Origin: Gammaproteobacteria bacterium UBA7803
Lineage (GTDB): Bacteria > Pseudomonadota > Gammaproteobacteria > Pseudomonadales > Azotimanducaceae
DNA length: 21,049 bases
Reading direction: 5' to 3'
Assembly (NCBI GenBank): GCA_002480525.1
Contig: DLCH01000026.1
Location: forward strand, 1 to 21,049
The notes under the pieces were generated by a model that was given only the letters and a program-made list of their open reading frames with translations, did no database searches and was not told the origin of the DNA. The position numbers and the translations under genes were made by a program. Shown piece after piece: positions 6,493 to 14,510 of this stretch (within the stretch, counting starts at the first letter, position 1; each line of letters opens with the position of its first letter).

Positions 6493-7811
6493 TGGCCGCC
6501 GAGAAGCTGTTCGTTCACGTCGATCTCGGGGACGGCGAGAAGGTGCTCGCCGGTCAGCTTCTGGTCGACGACAAGCAGGGCCGCTTCAAGTACGCCCGTG
6601 CCTACGTCGAGGACGCCCGGGCATTCCCGCTCGACCCCATCAACCTGCCGCTGAACGGCGACGTCCACGTCAATCCGCGCACCCGGGAGACACCGGGCGT
6701 GTTCGGCGTGCTGATCGACGCCGGCCCGGACGAGTGGGGCCGGCGGCAGCTCACCAAGACCCGGCGGCCGCCGCCGGTGACCCACGTGGAATTTCTGCTG
6801 GCCGCGTCCGGCGAGGGCGTGGGGGCGCTGCACTTCACCGCCGAGATCCGCGACACGCCCAAGCCGACGCCGCCGCGGCCGTTCGAGAACCTGGTGCATC
6901 TGCAGCACATCGCGGCGGACATCGAAGCGGGCAAGGAGGTGGACCGGTCCCTGGAACCCTACTTCTTCCACGGCAGCGGTCTCGGCGGCGCCCGCCCCAA
7001 GACCCTGATCGAGCACGACGGCCGGCAGTGGATCGCCAAGTTCGGCCGCGACAGCGACCTGGTGGACATGTGCAAGGTGGAGTTCGCGGCCATGCGCATG
7101 GCCCGGGACGCCGGCATCGAGGTGCCCGACGTGACGCTCACCGAAACCGACCGCGGGCCGGTGGTGCTGGTGGAGCGGTTCGACGTGGACGAGGCCGGCC
7201 AGCACCACCTGGTGTCCGTGGCCAGCCTGATCAACAAGTTCGACATCACCCAGTTCGACGAGGCGGCCATGTCCTATCCGGGCATCCTCCAGCTCGGCAA
7301 GCGCATCGGCTCGCGCACGGAAGGGCTGGCGGAAGAGATCTTCCGCCGGCTGCTGTTCAACGTCGCCATCGGCAACACCGACGATCACCTGCGCAACCAC
7401 GCCTTCTACAAACGCGCCGGCGAGGCCGAGTACCGGCTGACGCCCGGCTACGACATCGTCCCCAACACCGGCCTGCAGGGCTCCCACGCCATCGCCCTGG
7501 GTGCGTTCGGCAACACGCCGAGCCGGGACAACGTGGAGGCGGCCGCCCATCGCATGGGCCTCGACCGGGATCGGGCCGTGGCCGTCGCCCGGGAGGTGCT
7601 GGCCGTCACCGGAGGCTGGCGCGACTACCTGGGCGAGGCCGGCGTGGTCGCCTCGGACGTCGCCATCCTGGAGCGCTGTTTCGCCTTCGACGGTGCGATC
7701 GCCGGATTCGTCGAGGCGAGCAACGCCAAGGCCACGGCCAGGGCGGCCCGCAAGGGCGGCCGCAGCAGCGCGTCCAGGGGCCGGGCCGCCGGGGCCGCCG
7801 ACGATCGATGA
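6492..7811 (+). CDS. hipA: HipA-like serine/threonine kinase toxin
   Basis: This is a 439-residue HipA-family kinase. The N-terminal couple-like subdomain (residues about 5-120) has the PLNGD and FGVLIDAGPDEWGRR features. It is followed by the glycine-rich loop GSGLGGARPK (161-170), with Ser162 near the self-phosphorylation position of E. coli HipA, and ATP-binding K183 in WIAKF. The catalytic loop NTDDHLRN has D297 and N302, and metal-binding D321 lies in YDIVPN. All key residues are present, so the kinase is predicted active. E. coli HipA phosphorylates glutamyl-tRNA synthetase and arrests growth; the target here is unknown. The start at 6492 overlaps the hipB stop (TGATG); an ATG 12 bases upstream adds only four residues. 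The last 30 residues form a basic, Ala/Arg/Ser-rich tail not typical of the family. Confidence 0.88.
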   Translation: MAAEKLFVHVDLGDGEKVLAGQLLVDDKQGRFKYARAYVEDARAFPLDPINLPLNGDVHVNPRTRETPGVFGVLIDAGPDEWGRRQLTKTRRPPPVTHVEFLLAASGEGVGALHFTAEIRDTPKPTPPRPFENLVHLQHIAADIEAGKEVDRSLEPYFFHGSGLGGARPKTLIEHDGRQWIAKFGRDSDLVDMCKVEFAAMRMARDAGIEVPDVTLTETDRGPVVLVERFDVDEAGQHHLVSVASLINKFDITQFDEAAMSYPGILQLGKRIGSRTEGLAEEIFRRLLFNVAIGNTDDHLRNHAFYKRAGEAEYRLTPGYDIVPNTGLQGSHAIALGAFGNTPSRDNVEAAAHRMGLDRDRAVAVAREVLAVTGGWRDYLGEAGVVASDVAILERCFAFDGAIAGFVEASNAKATARAARKGGRSSASRGRAAGAADDR

Positions 7812-7869
7812 GCGGCCGATGCGCCGCTGATGCGCCGCGGCGCCCGCGGATGACGTACCATGCCCGGTC

Positions 7870-9294
7870 ATGCAGATCCGACGTGACGACCTGACCGGAG
7901 CGCCCATCGCGGCGCTGCTGCGCGAGCATCTCGCGGAGATGGCGGCCCACTCGCCGCCCGAGAGCACCCACGCGCTCGACCTCGACGGCCTGCGGGGGGA
8001 CGATGTCACCCTGTGGACGGCATGGCAGGGCGAGGCGCTGCTGGGCTGCGGCGCGCTGAAGGAGCTGGACGCCGGCCACGGCGAGATCAAGTCGATGCGG
8101 ACGGCGCCGGATCACCGCCGGCGCGGCGTCGCCGCGCGGCTGCTCGAACACCTGATCGCCGAGGCCCGCCGCCGGGGCTACGCCAGGCTGTCTCTGGAGA
8201 CGGGCTCGATGGCGCACTTCGAGCCGGCCCGGGCCCTCTACGAGCGTTTCGGGTTCCGCTACTGCGCCCCGTTCGGCAGCTACGCCGAGGACCCCAACAG
8301 CGTGTTCATGACCCTCGACCTGGGGGCCGCCGACGGCGCCGCCGAGGGCGCCCGGGTGGCGAACGGCACCGATGCGGTGGTGCGGGTACAGGGGCTGTCC
8401 AAGGTCTACGAGTCCGGCCTCACGGCGCTGGAGGACGTCAGCCTGGACATCCGCCGGGGCGAGATCTTCGCGCTGCTGGGTCCCAACGGGGCCGGCAAGA
8501 CCACGCTCATCAGCATCATCTGCGGTCTGGTGAATGCGTCCGGCGGCAGCGTGACCGTGGACGGCTTCGACGTGGTCCGCGACTACCGGGAGACCCGCAG
8601 CCGCATCGGCCTGGTGCCCCAGGAACTCACCAACGAGGCGTTCGAGACCGTCTGGGCCACGGTCAGCTTCAGCCGCGGGCTGTTCGGCAAGGCGCCGGAC
8701 CCCGCCCACATCGAGCGGGTGCTGCGCCAGCTCGCGCTGTGGGACAAGCGGGACGACCAGCTCATCACCCTGTCCGGCGGGATGAAGCGCCGGGTGCTGA
8801 TCGCCAAGGCGCTGTCCCACGAGCCGTCGATCCTGTTTCTCGACGAGCCCACCGCCGGCGTGGACGTGGCGCTGCGCCGGGGGCTGTGGGCGCTGGTGCG
8901 CGAGCTGCGGGACAGCGGGGTCACGGTCATTCTCACCACCCACTACATCGAGGAAGCGGAGCAGATGGCCGACCGCATCGGCGTCATCGACCACGGCCGG
9001 CTGATCCTGGTGGAGGAGACCGGTGCGCTGATGAAGAGCCTCGGCCGCAAGCGGCTGATCCTGCAACTCGCCGAACCGCTCACCGCGGTGCCCGAGGGCC
9101 TGGGAAGCCACGAGCTTTCCCTGGAGGGCGAGGGTTATCAGCTCGTCTACAGCTACGACGCCCAGCGCGCCCACACCGGCATCGACACCCTGTTCGCCGA
9201 CGTCGAGGCGGCGGGGGTGCGGTTCACCGACGTGGTCACCCAGCAGAGCTCGCTGGAGGACATCTTCGTCGACCTGGTGGAGCAGCGGACATGA
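7870..9294 (+). CDS. GNAT acetyltransferase fused to ABC transporter ATPase
   Basis: One 474-residue reading frame holds two complete domains. Residues 1-151 are a GNAT N-acetyltransferase, with the acetyl-CoA motif around RRRGVAARLLEHL (83-95) and the C-terminal ARALYERFGFR segment. After an 18-residue Ala/Gly-rich linker, residues 170-474 are an ABC ATPase of the YadG/NodI type: Walker A GPNGAGKT (204-211), Q-loop VPQE, signature LSGGMKRR (301-308), Walker B ILFLDEPT (321-328) and switch His in TTHY. The domains are usually separate proteins. The next gene, the permease, overlaps by ATGA, so this ATPase drives that exporter. The start at 7870 has no clear ribosome binding site. A GTG near residue 163 could allow a second start for the ATPase alone. 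Acetylation of the exported substrate is a reasonable guess only. Confidence 0.88.
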   Translation: MQIRRDDLTGAPIAALLREHLAEMAAHSPPESTHALDLDGLRGDDVTLWTAWQGEALLGCGALKELDAGHGEIKSMRTAPDHRRRGVAARLLEHLIAEARRRGYARLSLETGSMAHFEPARALYERFGFRYCAPFGSYAEDPNSVFMTLDLGAADGAAEGARVANGTDAVVRVQGLSKVYESGLTALEDVSLDIRRGEIFALLGPNGAGKTTLISIICGLVNASGGSVTVDGFDVVRDYRETRSRIGLVPQELTNEAFETVWATVSFSRGLFGKAPDPAHIERVLRQLALWDKRDDQLITLSGGMKRRVLIAKALSHEPSILFLDEPTAGVDVALRRGLWALVRELRDSGVTVILTTHYIEEAEQMADRIGVIDHGRLILVEETGALMKSLGRKRLILQLAEPLTAVPEGLGSHELSLEGEGYQLVYSYDAQRAHTGIDTLFADVEAAGVRFTDVVTQQSSLEDIFVDLVEQRT

Positions 9295-10052
9295 ATCTCC
9301 ACGGCGTCAAGGCCATCTACGGCTTCGAGATGGCGCGTACGCGGCGCACCCTGCTGCAGAGCATCGTCTCGCCGGTGCTGTCCACCTCGCTGTACTTCGT
9401 GGTGTTCGGCGCGGCCATCGGCTCGCGCATCAGCGAGGTCGACGGCGTCAGCTACGGCGCGTTCATCGTGCCGGGGCTGATCATGCTGATGCTGCTCACC
9501 CAGAGCGTGTCCAACGCGTCCTTCGGCATCTACTTTCCCAAGTTCTCCGGGACGATCTACGAGATCCTGTCGGCGCCGGTGTCCTACCTCGAGGTGGTGC
9601 TGGGCTACGTGGGCGCGGCGGCCAGCAAGTCGATCATCCTGGGGCTCATCATTCTCGCCACGGCCGGTCTGTTCGTGCCGCTGGAGATCCAGCACCCGGT
9701 GTGGATGCTGGCCTTTCTGGTGCTCACCGCGGTCACCTTCAGCCTGCTCGGCTTCATCATCGGCATCTGGGCGGAGGGCTTCGAGAAGCTCCAGCTCGTG
9801 CCGCTGCTGCTGATCACCCCGCTGACGTTTCTCGGCGGCACCTTCTACTCGGTGGAGATGCTGCCGCCGGTGTGGCAGAAGGTCATCCTGTTCAACCCGG
9901 TGGTCTACCTGGTGAGCGGTTTCCGCTGGAGCTTCTACGGCAGCGCCGACGTGAGCCTCGCCGCCAGCGTGGTCATGATCGGGGTGTTCCTCGGCGCCGG
10001 CATCGCGGCGGTGGCCTGGATCTTCCGCACCGGCTACAAGCTGCGGCCCTGA
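9291..10052 (+). CDS. ABC-2 type transporter permease (YadH-like)
   Basis: The 253-residue integral membrane protein has about six hydrophobic segments: 22-44, 53-75 including FIVPGLIMLMLL, 100-130, 133-160, 165-190, and 222-246. The ABC-2 signature region near PLTFLGGTFYSVEMLPPVWQ and FNPVVYLVSGFRW is conserved. It matches the small YadH/NodJ class, which pairs with a single ATPase and probably works as a dimer to export a small molecule, lipid or saccharide. The ATG at 9291 overlaps the ATPase stop (ATGA), indicating coupled translation and a two-gene transporter operon. It ends seven bases before the convergent MFS gene. The substrate is not evident. Confidence 0.9.
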   Translation: MNLHGVKAIYGFEMARTRRTLLQSIVSPVLSTSLYFVVFGAAIGSRISEVDGVSYGAFIVPGLIMLMLLTQSVSNASFGIYFPKFSGTIYEILSAPVSYLEVVLGYVGAAASKSIILGLIILATAGLFVPLEIQHPVWMLAFLVLTAVTFSLLGFIIGIWAEGFEKLQLVPLLLITPLTFLGGTFYSVEMLPPVWQKVILFNPVVYLVSGFRWSFYGSADVSLAASVVMIGVFLGAGIAAVAWIFRTGYKLRP

Positions 10053-10053
10053 C

Positions 10054-10073
10054 GGCCGGTCAGGCGACCGGCC
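10054..10073. terminator. Candidate bidirectional terminator between convergent genes
   Basis: A perfect eight-base stem GGCCGGTC / GACCGGCC with loop AGGC sits at the junction of the convergent permease and MFS genes and includes the final MFS codons. There is no T-tract, so termination is likely only partial or by a T-independent hairpin. Confidence 0.4.
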
Positions 10074-11250
10074 CGGCCTGGCGCAGCCTGGCGGCCACCG
10101 GCCACACCAGCAGTGACGCCGCGCAGGCGCAGGCCAGCATGGCCAGCGCCACCCGTTCCGCATGGCCCTGCACGATCAGCGCCGACAGCGCGCTCAGCAC
10201 GCCGCCGCCGGCGAACTGCACGGCGCCCAGCACCGCCGCCGCCGTGCCGCCCAGCTCGCGGAAGAACTGCATCACGCTGGCCTGCACGTTGGGTGCGATG
10301 GCGCCCATGGTGCCGATCAGTGCCATCAGGCCGGGGATCACCAGCCAGCGCGGCGCGTCGGTGACGATGATGGCGAGCAGCGCCAGCACGGCGGTGAGCT
10401 GCAGCGGCACCGAGACGCGCAGAATCTGATAGGGCTCCAGGCGGTGCAGCAGGCGCCGGTTGAGCAGGGACACGCCGGCCATGGCGGCGACGTTCACGGC
10501 GAACACCATCGAGAACGCCCGGTTGTCGAGCCCCAGCCAGTTCTGCAGCAGGAACGGCGCGTGGGTGAGGTAGATCAGCAGCACGCTGAAGGCCACCGCC
10601 TGCAGCGCCACCAGCATCATCACCGTACCGTGACCGAGCACGTGCCGGTAATTGGTGACCAGGGCGGCGAGCGGCTCGCGGCGACCGGTTCCCACCGGGG
10701 CCCGCGGGAACAGCAGGGTCTGCAGCAGCACCGCCACCAGCATGGCGTACAGGGCGAGGAACTCGAAGATGCCGTGCCAGCCCAGCACGGCCATCAGGGC
10801 GGTGCCCACCGTGGGCGCGATGGCCGGGGCGATGAACATGATCAGCGAGATCAGCGAGAACAGCCGGGCGGTTTCCCGTCCCGAGGTCTGGTCCCGGACG
10901 ATGGCGGGCACGCTCACCGCCACCCAGCCGCCGCCGAAGGCCTGCAGCGCCCGCCACCCCATCATGGCCGGCAGCGAGGTCGCGGTGGTGACCATCAGGC
11001 TGCCGATGATGAACACGGCGAGTCCGGCGAACACCACCGGCCGGCGTCCGAACCGGTCCGACAGCGGGCCGCCGACGAGCTGTCCGGCGGCCAGCACGAA
11101 CACGTACACGCTCAGCGTCAGCCCGACCTCGTTGATGGGCACGCCGAGGTCCCGGGCAATGTCGGGAAAGGCCGGCAGGTAGGCGTCGAGGGCGAAGGGC
11201 ACGAGGGCCACGGCCAGCGCCAGCAGCGGTGCGATGCGAAGGTGGGTCAG
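10060..11250 (-). CDS. Bcr/CflA family MFS drug-efflux transporter
   Basis: The roughly 396-residue protein has twelve predicted membrane spans and the Bcr/CflA hallmarks. These are a first helix ending in LDAYLPAFPDIA (compare DxYLPAxP), motif A GPLSDRFGRRP (61-71), GWRALQAFGGG, and APTVGTALM in the fifth helix. Members export bicyclomycin, chloramphenicol or similar compounds by proton antiport. No ATG, GTG or TTG gives a complete first helix without running into the upstream gene. The best start is CTG at 11250, preceded by GGAG six bases upstream; a later GTG would cut helix 1. It lies 40 bases after the Fic-like gene on the same strand, so it may be the last gene of that run. Confidence 0.87.
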   Translation of the reverse strand: MTHLRIAPLLALAVALVPFALDAYLPAFPDIARDLGVPINEVGLTLSVYVFVLAAGQLVGGPLSDRFGRRPVVFAGLAVFIIGSLMVTTATSLPAMMGWRALQAFGGGWVAVSVPAIVRDQTSGRETARLFSLISLIMFIAPAIAPTVGTALMAVLGWHGIFEFLALYAMLVAVLLQTLLFPRAPVGTGRREPLAALVTNYRHVLGHGTVMMLVALQAVAFSVLLIYLTHAPFLLQNWLGLDNRAFSMVFAVNVAAMAGVSLLNRRLLHRLEPYQILRVSVPLQLTAVLALLAIIVTDAPRWLVIPGLMALIGTMGAIAPNVQASVMQFFRELGGTAAAVLGAVQFAGGGVLSALSALIVQGHAERVALAMLACACAASLLVWPVAARLRQAGPVA

Positions 11251-11290
11251 GGCGGACTCCGGATACCGGGCGGATTTCGGGGCCGCGAGC

Positions 11291-12757
11291 CTACCAGGAA
11301 TCCGCGGGCTGGACAGGCGGCAGGGCCGCGGCGTCCGCCGGCGCGGCGCCGGCCAGCAGCCGGGTGAGGCGCTCCGGCGCGCCGAACCAGGCATTCTCCA
11401 GGGCCTGCCGGTAGTCGCCGGCCGTCGCGCCGGCGGACGGCACGCCGGCACACCCTGCGGCGCGCAGCAGCGCCCGGCTCGTCGCCCAGGCGAGGAGTTC
11501 GTTGCCCGTGTCGAAGGGCGCCAGGTAGGTCAGCAGGGCGTGGCCGAGCACCGCGGCGACCCGGCGGTCGGGCTCGGCATCGAGCTGCTCGAACAGCACC
11601 GGCAGCAGGTCGCGCATGGCGTCGTGGCGGGGCGGCGTGTGGAGGGCGCCGCGCCGGTAGCGGGATCGCCGGCGCAGCGTGCCGGCGGGACGTTGCGACG
11701 TCTGCCCGGCATCCCGCGTCAGCGGCGCCAGCAGCCGCCGATGCCAGTCGCCCAGCCGGGCCGCGGCCACTGCGCCCGCCTCGCCGGGCGCGGCGTGGCC
11801 CAGTTCGTCCTCCGCGGCGGCGCAGGCGTCGCACAGGCCGTCCCGCCAGGCGCCGGCGTGGTCGCCGGGGGCCGCCAGCTCGACCATCCGTCCGGCGTCC
11901 GCCGGGGCGAGTCCCGAGGCATCCGGCTGCGGTGCGGCGGCCCAGGCATCCAGCACCCGGGCTCGGCCGTCCCGCCACGCCCGGCGCAGGCTGGTCCGAT
12001 TCGGATAGGGCGACGGGTTGCGGCGGAGCAGGGCCGATGGCGTCGGCCCGGCGAACGGATCGGAGACCGTCGGCGCGACGTCCGCCGCGGTCAGCCGCTC
12101 GGTCAGCGCCGCCGCCAGGTCGTCGCGGGCGACGTGCCGCAGCGCACCTATCAGCCGGCCCGCCACGGTGCTGTGGGTGCCGTCGATCAGCGCGGCGGCC
12201 AGGGCGTCGACGTCGTCGAGCATCCACAGCGCCGTCACCAGCGTTCTCGGGTGCGCCGCGAAGGCCGCCGCGGGCGTGCTCACCAGGGCCGACGCCAGGG
12301 ACTGGATCCGCAGGCCGGGCCCGCGCGGCTCGACGCCGTCACCCGGCGGCGGGAGACGCAGGTCGAGCAGGCGGGTGCCGAACGGCAGCGTCAGCGGCTT
12401 GTTGCCGCCGCGAGCGGCCCGGACGGTCAGGGTGTCCGGGATCGTCCAGTCGCCGCCGTGAATCGCCAGGGCGTGTTCCGGAGCGAGACACCAGGCCCTG
12501 TCGAAGCGTGCCGTCAGATAGTCGGCGCAGAACGACCAGTAGGTGTCCTGCCAGCGGGCTGCGGTGCCGGCGCCGCGGTCGGCGTCCACCGGCACGTACC
12601 AGCCCTTGACGACCTCCTCGATCAGTCCGTTGGCCTGCAGCCGCTGGCGGTGGGTGCGGCTCAGGTCCCTGGCGCGGATGGCGGTCGTGCCGGCGACGGC
12701 CGCCAGGGCATCGAGGGAACGCTGCAGCTTGGGATCCGGCGGTTCCGGGGATGACAC
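11291..12757 (-). CDS. Fic-family protein with degenerate catalytic motif
   Basis: The 488-residue protein resembles Fic proteins that carry an N-terminal AbiEi-like winged-helix segment. Residues 10-60 contain RARDLSRTHRQRLQ and VVKGWYVP, and 70-240 include WSFCADYL, APEHALAIH and STVAGRLIGALR, as in those proteins. The C-terminal part aligns with the Fic core: TPPRHDAMRDLLPVLFEQL (374-392), VLGHALLTYLAPF and RALLRAAG. The Fic loop, normally HPFxxGNGRxxR, reads APFDTGNELLAW (413-424). The catalytic His is Ala413, and the second Gly and the Arg that bind nucleotide are lost. The inhibitory SxxxEG helix expected near 277-300 is also absent. AMPylation is therefore not expected, while the N-terminal domain is intact. 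GTG 12757 has AGGAAG upstream. It lies 53 bases after the acyl-CoA synthetase gene. It may be a decaying gene or a repurposed binding protein. Confidence 0.72.
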   Translation of the reverse strand: MSSPEPPDPKLQRSLDALAAVAGTTAIRARDLSRTHRQRLQANGLIEEVVKGWYVPVDADRGAGTAARWQDTYWSFCADYLTARFDRAWCLAPEHALAIHGGDWTIPDTLTVRAARGGNKPLTLPFGTRLLDLRLPPPGDGVEPRGPGLRIQSLASALVSTPAAAFAAHPRTLVTALWMLDDVDALAAALIDGTHSTVAGRLIGALRHVARDDLAAALTERLTAADVAPTVSDPFAGPTPSALLRRNPSPYPNRTSLRRAWRDGRARVLDAWAAAPQPDASGLAPADAGRMVELAAPGDHAGAWRDGLCDACAAAEDELGHAAPGEAGAVAAARLGDWHRRLLAPLTRDAGQTSQRPAGTLRRRSRYRRGALHTPPRHDAMRDLLPVLFEQLDAEPDRRVAAVLGHALLTYLAPFDTGNELLAWATSRALLRAAGCAGVPSAGATAGDYRQALENAWFGAPERLTRLLAGAAPADAAALPPVQPADSW

Positions 12758-12810
12758 GGCGGCTTCCTGGCAGTCGGGTCGGGTCCGGGACCGGCCGCAG
12801 CGAGCGCCGG

Positions 12811-14430
12811 TCAGGGACCCTCGGTGATGGGTGGCAAACGGTCGCGGAGCTCGTTCTTGGCCACCTTTTCCAGGGTCGAGCGCGGCAGCTCGTCGACCGC
12901 GTGCACGGCGCGGACGACCTTGAAGTCGGCGAGGTTGCGCCGGCAGTGCTCGATGATGTCCTGCTCCAGGGTGGCGGGGGCGGCGCCGGCGGGAATGACG
13001 AAGGCGACCGGCACCTCGTCGAGCATGTGGTGGCGTTGAGCCACCACGGCGCATTCCTCCACCAGCCCCGTCTGCATGATCACGCTCTCGATCTCCGAGG
13101 CGGCGACGTTCTCGGCGCCGACCTTGAGCATGTCCTTGCTGCGGTCGCTGAAGTACAGCCAGCCCTGGGCGTCGATGCGCACGTTGTCGCCGGTGTCGAA
13201 CCAGCCATCCGGGTCGAAGGCCTTGTCGTTGGCGGGCGGGTTGCCGTAGTACTCCTTGAACAGGGACACGCCGCGAACGCCGCGGATGAACAGCTTGCCG
13301 CGCTCGCCCGGGCCGGCCGGCTCGCCGTCCTCCCGGCGGATCAGGATGTCGTACTCGGGTGCCGCGCGGCCGATGGTGCCGTGGGGGCCGGGGTGATCCG
13401 GATCGGTGACGATGCCGTGGGTGAGGGTCTCGGTCATGCCCCACCAGCCGATGATCTCGACGCCGAACTGCCGCGCGACCTTCGGCAGGTACGCCGCCGT
13501 GCCCCAGAACCGGTAGCTGTGCTGCGGCACCGGCTGTCCGGCCAGGGCCTTGATGGCGAAGGGAATGGTCGAGCACCAGGTGGCGCGGTGGCGGCACGAG
13601 GTGTCCCAGAACCTGGAGGCGGAGAAGCGCGGCTGCAGGACCATGGTCCCGCCGCTCCAGTGGGTGGCCAGCATGGAATAGGCCTGGGCGTTGGTGTGGA
13701 ACAGCGGCAGAAAGGTCAGGCACACGTCGTCCCGGCGCAGCCGCATGTGCGCTGCGGAGATGCGGCCTGCCCACAGGGCGTTGGCATGGGTCCACAGCAC
13801 CGCCTTGGGCCGGGAGGTGGTGCCCGACGTGAACTGCACGCCCAGATCCCGCATCGGGTCGACGTCCAGCGCCGGCAGATCCGCGGGGTCGCCGTCAGCC
13901 AGCTCGCCGAAGGGGATCGCGCCGGCGGGGGCGTCCGCCGCCGGCGCCGTGCCGGCCTCGTCCGCCGTCGCATCGGCCGCAGTGACGGCCAGGAACTCGA
14001 GATTGGGGCACGCCGACGCCACCAGGGCGGCGTAGCGCGGCTGGGTCAGCGCGGCCACGGCGCCGGTGTGGTCGGCGAAGTAGGCCAGGTCCCTGGCCAC
14101 CGAGCGGGTGTTGGTGGACACCGCCACGGCGCCCAGCACGCCGCACGCGTACCAGCCGAGGACGAACTCCGGCGAGTTGTCCAGGTGCAGCAGCACGAAG
14201 TCGCCGGGTGCCACGCCCCGGGCGGCGAGACCGCCGGCCAGGCGGCGGACCGCGTCGCGGAACGCCCGGTAGGTCCACTGACGGTCACTCCGGCCGGTGT
14301 CGTCGAAGGGCGCCCAGATCAGGAACGGCTTGTCCGGCGTGCGTTCGGCCCAGGTGTCGACGAGCCAGGCCAGGTCCAGGCCGGTCATGGACCGCACGCG
14401 GGCGGCGTCCCCTTCGGTATGCAGCGTCAT
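12811..14430 (-). CDS. AMP-forming acyl-CoA synthetase (ANL superfamily)
   Basis: This 539-residue adenylate-forming enzyme has all core motifs: the P-loop-like TSGTTSRPKAVLWTH (201-215), GMTET (331-335), the ATP-ribose-binding FDTGD (411-415), the hinge DRSKDMLKVGAENV (429-442), and a C-terminal catalytic Lys in RSTLEKVAK (about K522). It should activate a carboxylic acid to acyl-AMP and then acyl-CoA in the cytoplasm. The overall pattern is closest to CaiC-like and medium-chain acyl-CoA ligases; the acid is not predictable. ATG 14430 follows GGGGGAG about nine bases upstream; longer in-frame extensions to 14616 lack family features. It lies 80 bases after the receiver-TM gene and 53 bases before the Fic-like gene, all on the same strand. 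Confidence 0.88.
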   Translation of the reverse strand: MTLHTEGDAARVRSMTGLDLAWLVDTWAERTPDKPFLIWAPFDDTGRSDRQWTYRAFRDAVRRLAGGLAARGVAPGDFVLLHLDNSPEFVLGWYACGVLGAVAVSTNTRSVARDLAYFADHTGAVAALTQPRYAALVASACPNLEFLAVTAADATADEAGTAPAADAPAGAIPFGELADGDPADLPALDVDPMRDLGVQFTSGTTSRPKAVLWTHANALWAGRISAAHMRLRRDDVCLTFLPLFHTNAQAYSMLATHWSGGTMVLQPRFSASRFWDTSCRHRATWCSTIPFAIKALAGQPVPQHSYRFWGTAAYLPKVARQFGVEIIGWWGMTETLTHGIVTDPDHPGPHGTIGRAAPEYDILIRREDGEPAGPGERGKLFIRGVRGVSLFKEYYGNPPANDKAFDPDGWFDTGDNVRIDAQGWLYFSDRSKDMLKVGAENVAASEIESVIMQTGLVEECAVVAQRHHMLDEVPVAFVIPAGAAPATLEQDIIEHCRRNLADFKVVRAVHAVDELPRSTLEKVAKNELRDRLPPITEGP

Positions 14431-14510
14431 CTGGTGGTCTCCCCCTCTGAGGGAGGATTCTAACGCGGTTGCCGTCGGCGTGGCCGCCGGCATGGCCGCT
14501 GGCGCCCGGT

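Noticed and set aside
7832..7843. Perfect palindrome GCGCCGCGGCGC between hipA and the GNAT-ABC gene
   Set aside because: It has no loop and no T-tract, and a self-complementary GC 12-mer is expected by chance in DNA this GC-rich. A neighbouring repeat of GATGCGCCGC is also too short to interpret.
8013..9290. Upstream part of the long frame that ends with the ABC permease
   Set aside because: It overlaps the GNAT-ABC gene in another frame and is Arg/Gly/Pro-rich. The permease begins at ATG 9291.
11234..12754. 506-codon open frame on the plus strand
   Set aside because: Antisense shadow of the Fic-like gene with Arg/Gly/Gln-rich composition. The minus-strand frame shows family motifs.
12782..12800. 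Palindrome GGTCCGGGACC between the ligase and Fic-like genes
   Set aside because: Only five bases per arm and GC-only context; not enough to call an operator or terminator.
14440..14458. Imperfect palindrome TCCCCCTC-TGA-GGGAGGA upstream of the acyl-CoA synthetase
   Set aside because: It could be a regulator site, but it partly reflects the purine-rich ribosome binding region and has no second copy in the window.
12751..14463. 570-codon open frame on the plus strand
   Set aside because: Antisense to the acyl-CoA synthetase, which has all ANL motifs; the translation is low-complexity V/G/R/A with no recognisable fold.
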